The notes beneath the pieces were generated by a model. The model worked only from the letters and a program-made list of their open reading frames with translations, did not search any database and was not told the origin of the DNA. A stretch of DNA of 64,000 nucleotides from Eupeodes corollae (lineage: Eukaryota > Arthropoda > Insecta > Diptera > Syrphidae), in the NCBI RefSeq assembly GCF_945859685.1, contig NC_079147.1, positions 80,220,315 to 80,284,314 of the forward strand. The letters run 5' to 3'. This document shows, in pieces, positions 36,800-47,206 of the stretch. Each line of letters opens with the position of its first letter. The first letter of the stretch is position 1. Position numbers and translations under genes: made by a program.

Positions 36800-38278
36800 A
36801 AAAAAAGAGGCTGGGATGCGACCCACACTGATAACTTCCCATCCCGTCTGTCGATTTGTCTTGCTTAAAAGTTTGTCTATATGTACTTGTTTTTTTACCA
36901 AATTTGCGTACTTTTTTTTGTAGATTTTATTTTTTATGAAAAAATGGACTGTTGGATTTTTATATAAAAATCACTGAATATCGAAAACAATATTTTCTGT
37001 GAAATAAAATAAGTTTGAAGCCAATATTTTTAATTTTTGAAAAGCTATTTGAGTCGAAAGTAAATTTGTACCAAGTTTTAGTATTGTTTTTTTTAGAGTT
37101 TTATTTTTTGTAAAAAAACCGTCAATTCGATTTTCTTCAAAATTCTATCGAATGTTGAAAACAATATTTTCTATAAGATAAAATTAGTTTGAAGCCAATA
37201 TTTTATAGTTTTGAAAAGATATTTGAGTCGAAAATCAATTTTTACCAACTTTTGTTAAATTTTTTGTAGGTATTTAATTTTTTGTACAAAAACTATCAAT
37301 TCGGTTTTTTTCAAAATTTTACTAAATGTTAACAACAATATTTTTTGAAAGATAAAAGTAGTTAAAAGCCAATATCTACAATTTTTGAAAAGATATTTGA
37401 GTCGAAAATCAATTTTTACGAACTTTTATAAATTTTTTTGAAGGTTTTTATTTTTTGTAAAAAAACTGTCAATATGATTTTTCTCAACATCTTTCAGAAT
37501 GCTTAAAACAATATTTCTTATAAGATAAAATAATTTTGAAGTCTAACTTTCAAGTTTTTGAAAAGATATTTGATTCCATATTCAATTTTTACCAACTTTT
37601 GTTAATTTTTGTTCGGTTTTTAATTTTTTATAAAAAAAACTGTCAATTCGATTTTTCTCAAAATCTTATCAGATTTCAAAAACATTATTCTTCGTTGCTC
37701 AAAATTGTTTTGGAGATGAAATCATATGTTAGTCGTTAAATTTAGGAGGTGACAAATTTTTTTTTTCAGTTTTTTTGATTTAGAAAAAAAACCGTTAGAT
37801 AGATTTTTTTCAAAAAATATATTTCTTTGAGACCACGTTACAGTTTATCATATAAAATTAAATTCAAGTCTCTAGCGTTTTTGGTTCGTAAGATATTTAG
37901 GGTTAACCAAAATTTTCACCTTTTTTTTAAACTGCTATGGTAAAAAAACCACCCACGCAATTTTCTTGAGAGCCCTTTCTGCATCTTTCTGCCTTATTAT
38001 CTATATAACAAAATTTATTTGAAGTCGATATCTCTTCTGGTTCTTGAGCTATGGACAACGAAAAAAACGTCGCGAACGTACGGACGTACGGACGTACAGA
38101 CGTACGGACGTACGGACGTACGGACGTACGGACGAACGAACGTACGTACACACGCACGCACAGACATCTTTCTAAAAATCTTTTATTTCGACTCTAGGGA
38201 CCTTGAAACGTCGAGAAATGTCAAAATTTTCAATTTGACAAATCGGACCCATTACAATAACTTCCTATGGGAAGTTAA
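36800..38278 (-). repeat. Complete HINE-like repeat inserted in gypsy pol
   Basis: The most complete reference copy, 1479 bp. Reversed tail (A-run, GAGGCTGGGATGCGACCCAC, TGATAACTTCCCATCCCGTC) with a GGGATG/CATCCC hairpin. Five units follow whose GAGTCGAAA landmarks lie at about 37051, 37225, 37399 and 37571, giving a period near 174 bp. Then come the CAAAATTGTTTTGGAGATGA block, ACGTTACAGTTTATCATATA, AATTTTCTTGAGAGCCCTTT, an octamer array, and the palindromic head CTTCCTATGGGAAG. Palindromic head, inverted GGAAGTT/AACTTCC blocks near both ends, internal minisatellite and a hairpin tail before a T-run resemble Helentron-associated (DINE-1-like) elements; that assignment is inference. Confidence 0.75.
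38078..38133. repeat. GTACGGAC octamer tandem array
   Basis: Seven consecutive 8-bp units of GTACGGAC, one changed to GTACAGAC. Two degenerate units follow (GAACGAAC, GTACGTAC). Shorter, more decayed versions lie at the same place in the copies at about 28850, 41970, 45020, 51030 and 54570, so it belongs to the repeat family. Confidence 0.9.
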
Positions 38279-40449
38279 TAATTTTGAAGGATGAGACGAT
38301 GCTGTATGAAAGAGCAAGAAGAATTTCAGCACCGGAGAAGGAAGTGGTCGAAAAGCAAGTTTCTGAATGGCTGGCAAAAGGAATTATTCAATAAAGTAAG
38401 TCCGAATTTGCATAACCAGTAGTTTTAGTGGCAAAGAAGAATGGGGAAAACGGATGTGCTGCAGTTTTCGAAGGATAAATGCCAGGATGGTTAAGGACCA
38501 TTTTCCTATGCCGCTGATAGACGATGTTTTAGAGCAACTGCAGAAAGCCACCGTTTTTACAACCCTCGATCTAGTAAACGCATTCTTCCATGTTCCCGTC
38601 GAACCTAGTTCAAGGAAGTACACTTCATTCATAGTACATAAAGGCCAGTATGAGTTTTAAAAGTTCCTTTTGGTCTCTGCAATTCTCCAGCAGTCTTCAC
38701 AAGATTCATTACCACAGTACTTAAACCTCTGATCAACGAAGGCGTGGTTCAGGTCTATATAGATGATGTGATCATTCAAGCAGGAAGTTCTGAAGAAGCA
38801 TTCACTCGTTTGGAAAGAGTTTTGGAAGTGGCAAGCAAGAATGGACTAGAATTGAACTGGGGAAAGTGTAAGTTTCTCCAGCGGAAAATTGACTTTTTGG
38901 GATACGTAATCGAAAATGGAATAATACGGCCATCAGCAGAAAAGACCAGACCAGTACCAAACTACCCATTGCCAAAAGACAGAAAAGCGCTCGAACGATT
39001 TTTGGGACTTACGTCGTATTTCAGAAAATTTGTAGAAGGGCATGCGATACAAACAAAGCCATTAAGCGATTTGCTACGAAAGAAAGCAAAAATTGAGATG
39101 GGACTGCAGCAACAACAAGCTTTTGAATGGTTGAAGTACGCGCTTACTAAATCACCAGTCCTTAAACTGGGAACCAGGAGTTCCACCCAGTGCGATTCAT
39201 AGTACATAGAAGTGGTACCGGGATGCGACACGTCGATGCACTGAGTCGGGTTGCAATGTTGATCATTGGAACGCTGTCTTATAGAATTAAAGAAGCACAG
39301 GCACATGACGACTTTTATAAAGTAATTGGGAAAAAACCGTACGAAGACTTTTTTATTAAGAATGGCGTTATCTGTAAAGATCCGACCTTGGAATTGGTCG
39401 CTATACAATCTTCAATGGAGGATGAGATAATTCATTTGGTACATAAGGAAGGCCATTTTGCTGCTAAGAAGATGCAGGACATACTGGAGAAGTCGTATTA
39501 CATCCGAGAAGTCAAAGCAAAAATTGCGAGGGTCATCAGGAATTGTGTTGAGTGCATATTGGCAGAGCGAAAGGGAGGTAAGCCTGAAGGGTTGTTGACT
39601 CCATTCGACAAGGGAAGCTATCCCCTTGAGACCTACCACATCGACCATATTGGACCGTTAGACGACACTAAGAAGAAATATAACCATATCCTCGTGATTA
39701 TTGATGCATTCTTAAAGTTTCTGTTTGCTGTATCCAACTAAGAGTACAGGCTCAGAAGAAGTATTGGATAAGCTACGTAAGCCATTTTCGGAAACCCAAG
39801 AAGAATCATATCGGATCGTGGAACCGCCTTTAGTTCAAATATGTTTGAAGAATACTGCAAAGAGCAAGGAATCTCGACTGGAGTGCCGAGAGGCAATGGC
39901 CAGGTGGAGCGTTTGAACCGCATACTTGTGCCGATGTTAACCAAGATGACCCTGGTAGATGCTGGATTGTGGTACAGAAATGTGGATAAAGCGCAACAAA
40001 TCCTAAACAACACACCACCAAGAAGTACAAAGATCGCACCATTTAAGATTTTGACAGGAATCGACAAGCGCTTGAAAGAGAATCTTAATAACCAAGAGAT
40101 AATCAACGAAGAGATCTGCGAGGAACTAGATATGACAAGGGAAAAGGTAAGAGCAGAAGCGAAGTCTAATATCGCAGAAATTCAGAGAGAGAATTACCGG
40201 TATAACTTAAGAAAACGCAAAGAAGCTTTAAAGTACAAACTGAATGAACTCGTTGCTGTGAGACGGACGCAATTTGATCCTGGGTTAAAGCTTAAGTCGA
40301 AGTACCTTGGACCCTATAAGATCAATAAGGTATGTAAGCATGATCGGTACGAAGTGGAGAAGATTGGGGATCATTCTGGGCCTGGGCGTACCACTGCCGC
40401 TGCTGATGGTATGAAGCCTTGGCCGAAGTCATTCGGGGCGAATGCCTAA
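38279..40449 (+). pseudogene. Ty3/gypsy pol: RT and integrase, deleted and frameshifted
   Basis: Reverse transcriptase from about 38300 (RARRISAPEKEVVEKQ, DHFPMPLIDDVLEQL, TTLDLVNAFFHVPV). The catalytic box is YIDD in VQVYIDDVIIQA (38744 onward), then FLGYVIENGIIRPS. Several stops break the first 300 bp. Almost all of RNase H is missing: the frame jumps near 39180 from the connection region to FIVHRSG and VDALSR. Integrase (39190-40449) keeps the zinc-binding HKEGH and CVEC residues and the first Asp in HIDHIGPL. After a frameshift near 39745 it keeps the second Asp (ISDRG) and the Glu (GNGQVERLN). These last two are only 30 residues apart instead of 35, implying a small deletion in the active site. 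Confidence 0.85.
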
Positions 40450-40464
40450 GTAGGATGGCCGAGA

Positions 40465-40794
40465 TGTAGGATATTTGACTGGACGACGACGCTTCGTCGT
40501 GACGACAGTATATGACAGCAGCAACTGCATATAACAAACACCGACAACATATGACATCAGCAACTGTATATAACAACGACGACAGTATATAGCAACGACG
40601 ACAGTACTAACACTTACAAGACAGCGGACGAAGAAAAATAGGAAGGTCTAGAATAGGATAGTTGGTAGTAGAACATCATAGCGAGCTGATGCAACCTCGA
40701 GTCTAAGTTATAAGTTGTGATCAATTTAACTTTCTTTTGCTAAACAATATTTAATAATAAAAATGTGTTTTTTAATTCTGTGAACGAACCCCAC
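40465..40794 (+). repeat. Probable 3' LTR of the gypsy element
   Basis: Begins TGTAGGATATTTGACTGG just after a purine-rich tract and the end of pol, and ends GAACGAACCCCACA, giving TG...CA ends and about 330 bp. It contains an AATAATAAAAA polyadenylation-like signal near its end. A set of GACGACAGTATAT/AGCAACTG repeats lies at about 40500-40600. No matching 5' LTR is present in the window, so the left boundary rests on the TG/CA rule and position only. Confidence 0.6.
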
Positions 40795-41429
40795 ATGTAT
40801 ACAATAATAAGTAAATTGAATGTTGCTCAAAACTCAATTTATGTTTGTTCACCAAGTTGCAAGAAGAAAAAAGAAAATTTTGACAACCGACGTCAATCTA
40901 ATCGAAATAAAAGAATTTTAGTAATATGTCTATGATCCTATTTTTCACCGAATATATCTCAAGAACCAATAAAGACATTGACTTCAAATTAAAGTTGTTT
41001 TACAGATAATATCGACAGATTCGGAAAGAACTTTGAAAAAATTTAATTTAGATTTTTTTTCTGAAGTTAAAAAACTGACAAAATGTTCACTTCGAACAAA
41101 AAAAGATACTACTTCTACGGTGTGGCTCACGAATCGTGCTACAAAAATAAAACGTAATAATTTTTTTTTTCGTTTGAGTAATCGATTTATCTTTGTTTGA
41201 TTTTGCAGGTTACTATTTAGATTTATCAAAATGATTGCTTGGGATACGGAAATAATTCAAAAAGTAAAACGGTACCATGCTTTGCAGTCCGTCATTTGCA
41301 TCCAAAGGGAATTAAGGTGGTACGAAGACTATAAAAACGAGATCCCAATGTTCTTGTGTAGGATATAATGGCCACTTCAGCATCCAAGCTTTTTGAGAGA
41401 AGGAACTGCAACTAAAGCATGTCACTATG
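40795..41429. other. AT-rich DNA, no gene recognised
   Basis: Possible decayed 5' part of the mariner that follows, but no convincing transposase motif before about 41430. Confidence 0.35.
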
Positions 41430-41862
41430 TGGTGCGCAGTTTCATCAAAATGTATTGTGTATTCGCCATACTTCTTTGAAGAAAACGGTGTAATAGTAAC
41501 TGTCTATGAGAACCGTTATTTAAATATTTTAAATGAAGTTTTTTACCCAGAACTGCGATTAAGAATTAGCTTACTGAACAGCATTTGGTGCCAGCAAGAT
41601 TAAGCAATTAAACATTTAGCCAGACCAGTAATGGTGGAGCCCCAACGAAAATTCCCATATTGGGGTTATGTCAAGCAGGACGTGTACAATACGAAAACCA
41701 AGAATTTGACTGAATAGAAGCAGTCCATAATGACAATAATTGAGGCCATCCCAACTTCAACCCTTTAGACAGCAATGAACAATTTTATGAAGCTGAAATT
41801 GTGTGGTTGAGCGTGGATGTAATTTGCAGTGTATCATAGCTTTAAAAACAATGAACTATTTA
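41430..41862 (+). pseudogene. Highly decayed mariner-type transposase fragment
   Basis: Blocks of the DD41D-like family: HVTMWCAVSSKCI and SPYFFEENGVIVTV (about 41435-41500), WCQQD (second catalytic region, about 41590), then WGYVKQDVYNTKTKNLTE (about 41670) and NNFMKLKLC. The segment between the second and third catalytic residues is deleted. Stops are frequent. The 5' half, including the DNA-binding domain, is not recognisable. Confidence 0.6.
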
Positions 41863-42925
41863 TTAACTTCCCAAAGGAAGTTATTGTAATCCGATTTGTC
41901 AAATTGAAAATTTTGAAATTTCTCGACGTTTCAAGGCTTTTTAAAAAGATGTCTTTGCGTGCCTTTGCACGTACGTTCGTTCACGACGTTTTTTTGTCGT
42001 CCATAGCTCAAGAACCAGAAGAGCTATCGACTTCAAATAAATTTTGTTATACAGGTTAAACTAAAGAAAGGACTCTCAAAAAATTGAGTGGATTGTTTTT
42101 TTACCAAAGCAATTCAAAAAAAGGTGAACATTTTGGTTAACTTGAATTAAATTTCATATTACACAGGATCCGGCAAAAAAACCTCCCGTATTTTAAGACG
42201 TTTGTATTCGAAGCTTTTTATAGATAAAATGGTAATATTTAAAACTAAGTCATTATTTTATTTAATGTAATGGCATTGTATTTAATTTAAAAAATTCAAT
42301 ACAATTTTTCTGTTTAATTGTTTATTTATTTTCCATTGCCTTTTAAAATATGGAAGATATTTTTTCCGGACCCTGTTTATTATGACGTGATATCAAACAA
42401 ATATGTTTTTAGAAAAAAATTGAAAATAACGTTTTTGACATTCATTAACATTTTGAGATAAATCGAACAGACAGTTTTTAACAAATTATAAAAAACTATA
42501 CACAAAATTACTAAAAGTTCGTAAAAATTGATTTTAGATATACATATCTTTTCAAAAACTTGAGATAATAGCTTTGAACTAATTGTGAAAAAATATATAA
42601 AATAATGTTTTCAACATTCAGTAAAATTTTAAAAAAAAATCAAAAAACATTACTAAAACCTAGTACAAATTTACTTTCGACTCAAATATCTGTTCAAAAA
42701 TTATTTATTATCATTCAATTTGCAATTGTTTATATTAGAATAAAATAAATTTAAAAATGCTACAAAAATTGGTAAAAATTGATTAACGGATAAAAATATT
42801 GTTTTTAAAAAAAATTTTGAAATAAAACGATTTAACAAAACACGAAAATCTACAAACCTTTTGAGCAAGGCATTTTGAAAGACGTGATATGTGATTATCA
42901 GTGTGGGTCACATACCAGCCTTTTT
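41863..42925 (+). repeat. HINE-like repeat carrying a MITE
   Basis: Starts at the palindromic head TTAACTTCCCAAAGGAAGTT. It then has CGACGTTTCAAGGC, a degenerate octamer region, AGAACCAGAAGAGCTATCG and tandem units, and ends GATTATCAGTGTGGGTCACATACCAGCC plus a T-run. A MITE interrupts it at 42162-42377. Shorter than the 36800 copy because several units are missing. Confidence 0.8.
42160..42379 (+). mobile_element. TA-flanked MITE, copy 2, nested in a HINE-like repeat
   Basis: A 216-bp element (42162-42377) with termini CACAGGATCCGGCAAAAAAA and, from the right, AACAGGGTCCGGAAAAAATA. TA is present on each side. Removing it restores the HINE-like sequence ATTTCATATTATGACGTGATA, which matches other family members. 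Internally it aligns with copy 1 in the opposite orientation, with about 50 extra bases near the right end. No coding capacity. Confidence 0.9.
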
Positions 42926-44539
42926 ATTAATTTTTATTTTGGTTCAAATGCAGATGTTTTTGAATTCAAGTCATTATTAATACAATTTTTTAGTTTGAAC
43001 CACTTGTTTATTTTGGATATGATAAAACGTTTTTTCCTTTGTGTATATTAATTCCTGATAGAAAAATGAGGAGCTTCTAGAAAAACAAATAATCAAATTT
43101 CAAACAAATGTGTGTGTAAAAACATCAAAAAATGTATTAAATACTTTAAACAAAAAAAATAAGCTTTTTTCTCATTTTACAACGCAATAATGTTTACACA
43201 GCATCTGGCATGAAAGGATTAACATCCTGAATTCGAAGGATTTTGTTTTTACCCTTGCAGAAACCTAGCTGGATGGAGCACAATTTTGTGTTGAATTATG
43301 ATATTTGGTGATTTTTCAGAAAATGTGTACATTTCGGACAAACTAAGATTTTAAGTAAGAAAGCAGCTGAAAATCAACAAAGCTGTTAAAATCAATGATT
43401 TTCTGTTTGATTATAACCGTTAAATACGATATTTAGGTACACCAAACAAATAAAATACAAATCTAACTGGTATTCAATTTGAGTATAAGCTACCAAAGTC
43501 GTGGGGTCGGAGTCGCCTTCACCAGTCCTAGCAATTTCAATCATCATCGAGTGAAATTACAAAAACCAAAAGAAGAACCCTCGAGAAGGTGGCTCCATGC
43601 CACATCATTTGGCTCTACAGTGTTAATTGAAAAATGGAAAAGGTCCATGGGAATTCTTTAAATGGAATTGAATTTCCTTTTGAAGTCATCCAGAACTTTT
43701 ATATTTTCATATTTGTTTGTAAAAGTTATTTGAGTTGGGATATGGGTGAAGTTAATGTCCGCGGCCAACAAACAACGTGAAGAAGTTAATCTTCAAATAA
43801 ATTAATTACGATAAAGGCTTCGAGTATAGAAAACAAAGCCGATGATTCCAACAATTAAAAAAGAAAATGCTCAAATGAAATTGTATCCAATCTTAATTAT
43901 TAAACAGACAGTTTGCTTGGATAAATTTACAAATAAGGGAGATATTTATATAAAAGGTATTAATTAATTTCCTAAGCAAAAAGTTAGGCTAAACAATAAA
44001 AAGGAAATACGATTCCAAAAAAAAGTAAATGTTATTAAATAAATGGGTATATAATCGGACGGGATAACAAACTTGGTCATTTGATTTGAAATACGTCGTT
44101 TATAAAAAGACTGTAAGCCAAATTTTGTTTGCTGAATTTCAAAGTACTGTGACCAATTTTAATTAAAACAAAAAATTATATTTAAAATTGTGAGAACAAT
44201 AAACGATACATATGACAAAGCGTTAAATCCAGCAGATTTGATTTTCGGTGATATATTTATGGTGTTGGCCTAGTTAAGAATCCATGTCCAAACATCTTAA
44301 AAGTCACAAAATCTCGACTGAACATATGTATGTCATATATGTATATAATTATTTATTTTATTTTTATTTAAAGATTTGAGTTCAGTAAAAAGTAAAAAAA
44401 CCGTTGTAATTAATGTATACATTTGATAAAAATTGTTTAGACAAATTGTCTTTGTTTTCTTGTTATTTTTTATCTTTGACTTGTTGTTTGGATTTATTAC
44501 ATTTTTAAGACTTCTTTTTGGAAACCTGAAATTGGTAAC
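42926..44539. other. AT-rich DNA, no gene recognised
   Basis: Small frames only. The 60-codon plus-strand frame at 43479-43661 has no recognisable features. No element ends identified. Confidence 0.4.
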
Positions 44540-45007
44540 TGATACGTGTGTTCCTAAAGTTGAAATTAAAACAAATTCCAAGCCTCCTTGGTTCAATAAA
44601 AAGCTAAGTAGCTAAAACAAGTCTTATAAACGTTTACGGCTAGCAGAAAATAGAGATGACCTACACAAAATGTATATCCAACTGGAACGAGAATTCGATG
44701 TTCTTAACAAATTTTTATTTCAAATTATAATTTCATCAATTGAATCTAACCGTTGCCATTCCTTCGCAACATTACTTTGAATCTAGTTACGCTAATTCGA
44801 GTGTAAGTTTAGCATGAACAGGCGAAAATTTGTCTTTCGAATGTAAGGCAGATATTGGTTGTTTAGAATTACTCGTAAATATTTCTTACAGCATGGAAGA
44901 AATCATTTTTAAACCCTACTCACAAATCAGGGTTTAAACACCAAATATCCAACCAATGTCCGATTTGTAAATTATCGTGTATTACGAAACTTTTCGAGAA
45001 ATTGATT
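44540..45007 (+). pseudogene. Non-LTR retrotransposon fragment (linker and start of RT)
   Basis: Translated in broken frames it shows the pre-RT linker (SKPPWFNKKLSS then KSYKRLRLAENRDDLHKMY, about 44576-44690). Beyond a decayed stretch come FLNPTHKSGFKHQ and LSCITKLFEKLIY (about 44905-45008), corresponding to the early RT motifs of CR1/Jockey-type elements. It stops where a HINE-like fragment begins. Confidence 0.55.
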
Positions 45008-45490
45008 TACGTGCGTGTGTACGTACGTTCGTAGGTTCGCGACGTTTTTTTCGTCCTCCATAACTCAAGAACCAGAAGAGATATCAACTTCAAATAAATT
45101 TTGTTATACAGATAATAAGGCAGAAAGATTCAGAAAGGGCTCTCCAGAAAATTGTGTATGTGGTTTTTTTACCATAGTAGTTTGAAAAAAAGGTTAACAT
45201 TTTGGTTAACCCTAAATATCTTACGAACCAAAAACGCTAGAGACTTGAATTAAATTTTATATAATATATTGTTACGTGATACCAAACAGGTATTTTTTTT
45301 TTTGAAAAAAAATCAATATAACGGTTTTTTTGTATAAATCAATAAAACTGAAAAAAAAATTTTTTAAAAACATTATCCTTCGTTGCACAAAATTGTTTTG
45401 GAGATGAAATCATATTTTAGTCGTAAAATTTTCGAGGTGACAAATTTTTTTTTCACTTTTTTTGATTCATAAAAAACCGTTAATTGGATT
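45008..45490 (+). repeat. HINE-like fragment with an internal palindrome
   Basis: Forward sequence from the octamer region (GTGTGTACGTACGTTCGTAGG) through AGAACCAGAAGAGATATC, TTACGAACCAAAAACGCTAG and CAATAAAACTGAAAAAAAAA. At about 45365 it switches to the reverse orientation of the same region (CTTCGTTGCACAAAATTGTT, TTTTCGAGGTGACAAATTTT, AAAAAACCGTT). About 190 bp thus form an inverted repeat. The structure points to a rearranged copy. Confidence 0.7.
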
Positions 45491-45668
45491 GGAAAAGTAT
45501 TGATTCGATTTGCGGTTGTTTTTCTTGGATCTTCTGTTACTTTATTCCTGAATTTACTTTTGTCAACTGATAAACGACTGAAACAAATCCGTATATCAAT
45601 TTTTGTGCAGAGTGTTAGTGTTTAGTTAATGTTTAGTGACAAAGCAATTTGAATTTCATATACCTCCT

Positions 45669-46063
45669 ATGGAACGAAGCAATTTAGTTAGAAGAACCCA
45701 AACTGCTACAAAACAAGCTAATTACTGAACTAATTGTACTGCACAAGAACGTGAAAGAATTCGGATATCACAAACGCTTGAAGCGTGAGCGCGACATTCT
45801 TATTGATTGTAGGAACTCAGTTTGCTCACACTGTAAGGCATTGAAATACAAAAACGAAGCTAATGGATTGAGTTGCTCAAATTGTAAATTAAAATTTACA
45901 CCATTGGATCCACCACCAGAGCCATTGTACTCATTGATTTCAGGAATAGGAACAGATTCCATATACTTTTTGACACATATCCAACACTATAACAATTTCT
46001 TCCAAATGACTTCATTTGGGGCAACAAAATGTAGTTCGAACAAAATTTTCTATCACCTAAGTT
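45669..46063 (+). pseudogene. Helitron protein, N-terminal region
   Basis: Starts at an ATG at 45669 and passes two stops and a frame change. An Arg/Glu-rich repeat (TAQERERIRISQ) is followed by a cysteine-rich block: CSHCKALKYKNEANGLSC then SNCKLKF. The sequence PPPEPLYSLISG and the conserved FQMTSFGA follow (to about 46025). This order is the usual beginning of insect Helitron replicase-helicase proteins. Everything from there to the late helicase motifs is missing. Confidence 0.75.
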
Positions 46064-46079
46064 AAGATGTTTGCTGATA

Positions 46080-47053
46080 AATATTTGTTACAACTAAATA
46101 TATAGTTTTTAAGATCAATTATTTAAGTTTCATCGTGGTGCAATGATTTTATTAGCAGGGTCAAACATTAAGGTGTTTCCACTATCAACACCAGCTGATG
46201 AAATCAATGCATGTCTAAAGTCCTCCAATTTGTGGAAACATGTCAAGGTGCTTCATTTAAGTAAGAATATGCGAGTCGAGCTGCAAAATTATCAACCTGG
46301 AAACATATTCTTTAAACAGCTCAATGACATTGGTAATGGCAGATTTCCTATAGACATGTTGACTTGCTGCATTACCTTTCTTCAAAGTTTTTGTCAGTTA
46401 ACGGAATCAAAAGACGAACTTATTCAGAAGGCATTTCCAGATGTTTCTCAAAATTACAGAAACCATGATTGGTTGAGCGAACGAAATATATTGGCTGCAA
46501 AAGACATTGATGTAAATGAATTGAATTTCAAAATTCAAGAACAAATTACAGGCGACCCGAAGATATATAAATCAGTTGATTCGGCTACTAACCAAATTGA
46601 TGTTGTCGACTATCCACCGGAATGTTTAAACTGAATGTTATTTCCAGGATTGTCACCTCACAATAAAAGGTTGGATCAATAGGTATAATGTTGCGAAATA
46701 TCAACCAACTGCGTCTTTGTAACGGTACATGGTTAGCGATAAACAAATTACTAAACAACGTGATAGAAGCAACTATACTCAAGAGAAAGCATAAAGGAGA
46801 AGATGTTCTTATACCGCGCATCCCAAAGGTTTTGACTGATTTGAAATTTGAGGTTAAACGACTACAGTTTTCAGTGCGGCTTGCTTTTTCTATGACCATA
46901 CACAAGTCGCAGGGACAATCATTAAGTGTTTGTGGTATTAATCAAGAAAACCAATGTTTCTCACATGGTCCATTGTATCTTGGCTGTTCCCGTGTTGAAA
47001 AACCATCAATAATAAAACTGATTTCTGTTAAAAATTATGATTCACATAATTAA
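46080..47053 (+). pseudogene. Helitron PIF1-like helicase, C-terminal part
   Basis: Two frames. The first (46143-46634) has ADEINACLKSSNLWKHV, LSKNMRVELQN, the GRFPIDMLT region, and LTESKDELIQKAFP, then LSERNILAAKDIDVNELN. Stops and a frameshift follow. The second frame (46688-47053) has MLRNINQLRLCNGTWLAI, EDVLIPRIP, the late helicase motif MTIHKSQGQSLSVCG, and LYLGCSRVEKPS. Walker A and B motifs are absent, so the ATPase is dead. Length is about a third of a normal helicase domain. Confidence 0.85.
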
Positions 47054-47206
47054 CAATAAAGCGACTACTTACTTTTAAATCGTTATATATGTTTCGTTCA
47101 ATACTCACAACGCAAAATGCTTAGCCACGACTATAAAATACGTAGGAACAAAAACTGTCACTGTACAAATCTTTATGACAGGACGAAGTCTGTCGGGTCC
47201 TCTAGT

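Larger units (their letters stand above)
45669..47206 (+). mobile_element. Helitron remnant (rolling-circle transposon)
   Basis: Combines an N-terminal Helitron-type leader, the end of the PIF1-like helicase and a typical 3' terminus. The last bases form a hairpin (AGGAC ... GTCCT, about 47180-47201) followed by CTAG (47202-47205) and then T, as expected for insertion between A and T. The central Rep/HUH nuclease region and the helicase N-terminus are deleted. The 5' TC terminus was not identified. Confidence 0.8.

Noticed and set aside
38078..38133. CRISPR-like array
   Set aside because: Units are contiguous 8-mers without spacers, in an insect transposon context.
38019..38294. 91-codon frame with a Tyr-Gly-Arg-Thr-Asp-Val repeat
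   Set aside because: It is translation of the octamer array inside a non-coding repeat; the opposite strand gives an equally artificial Ser-Val-Arg repeat.
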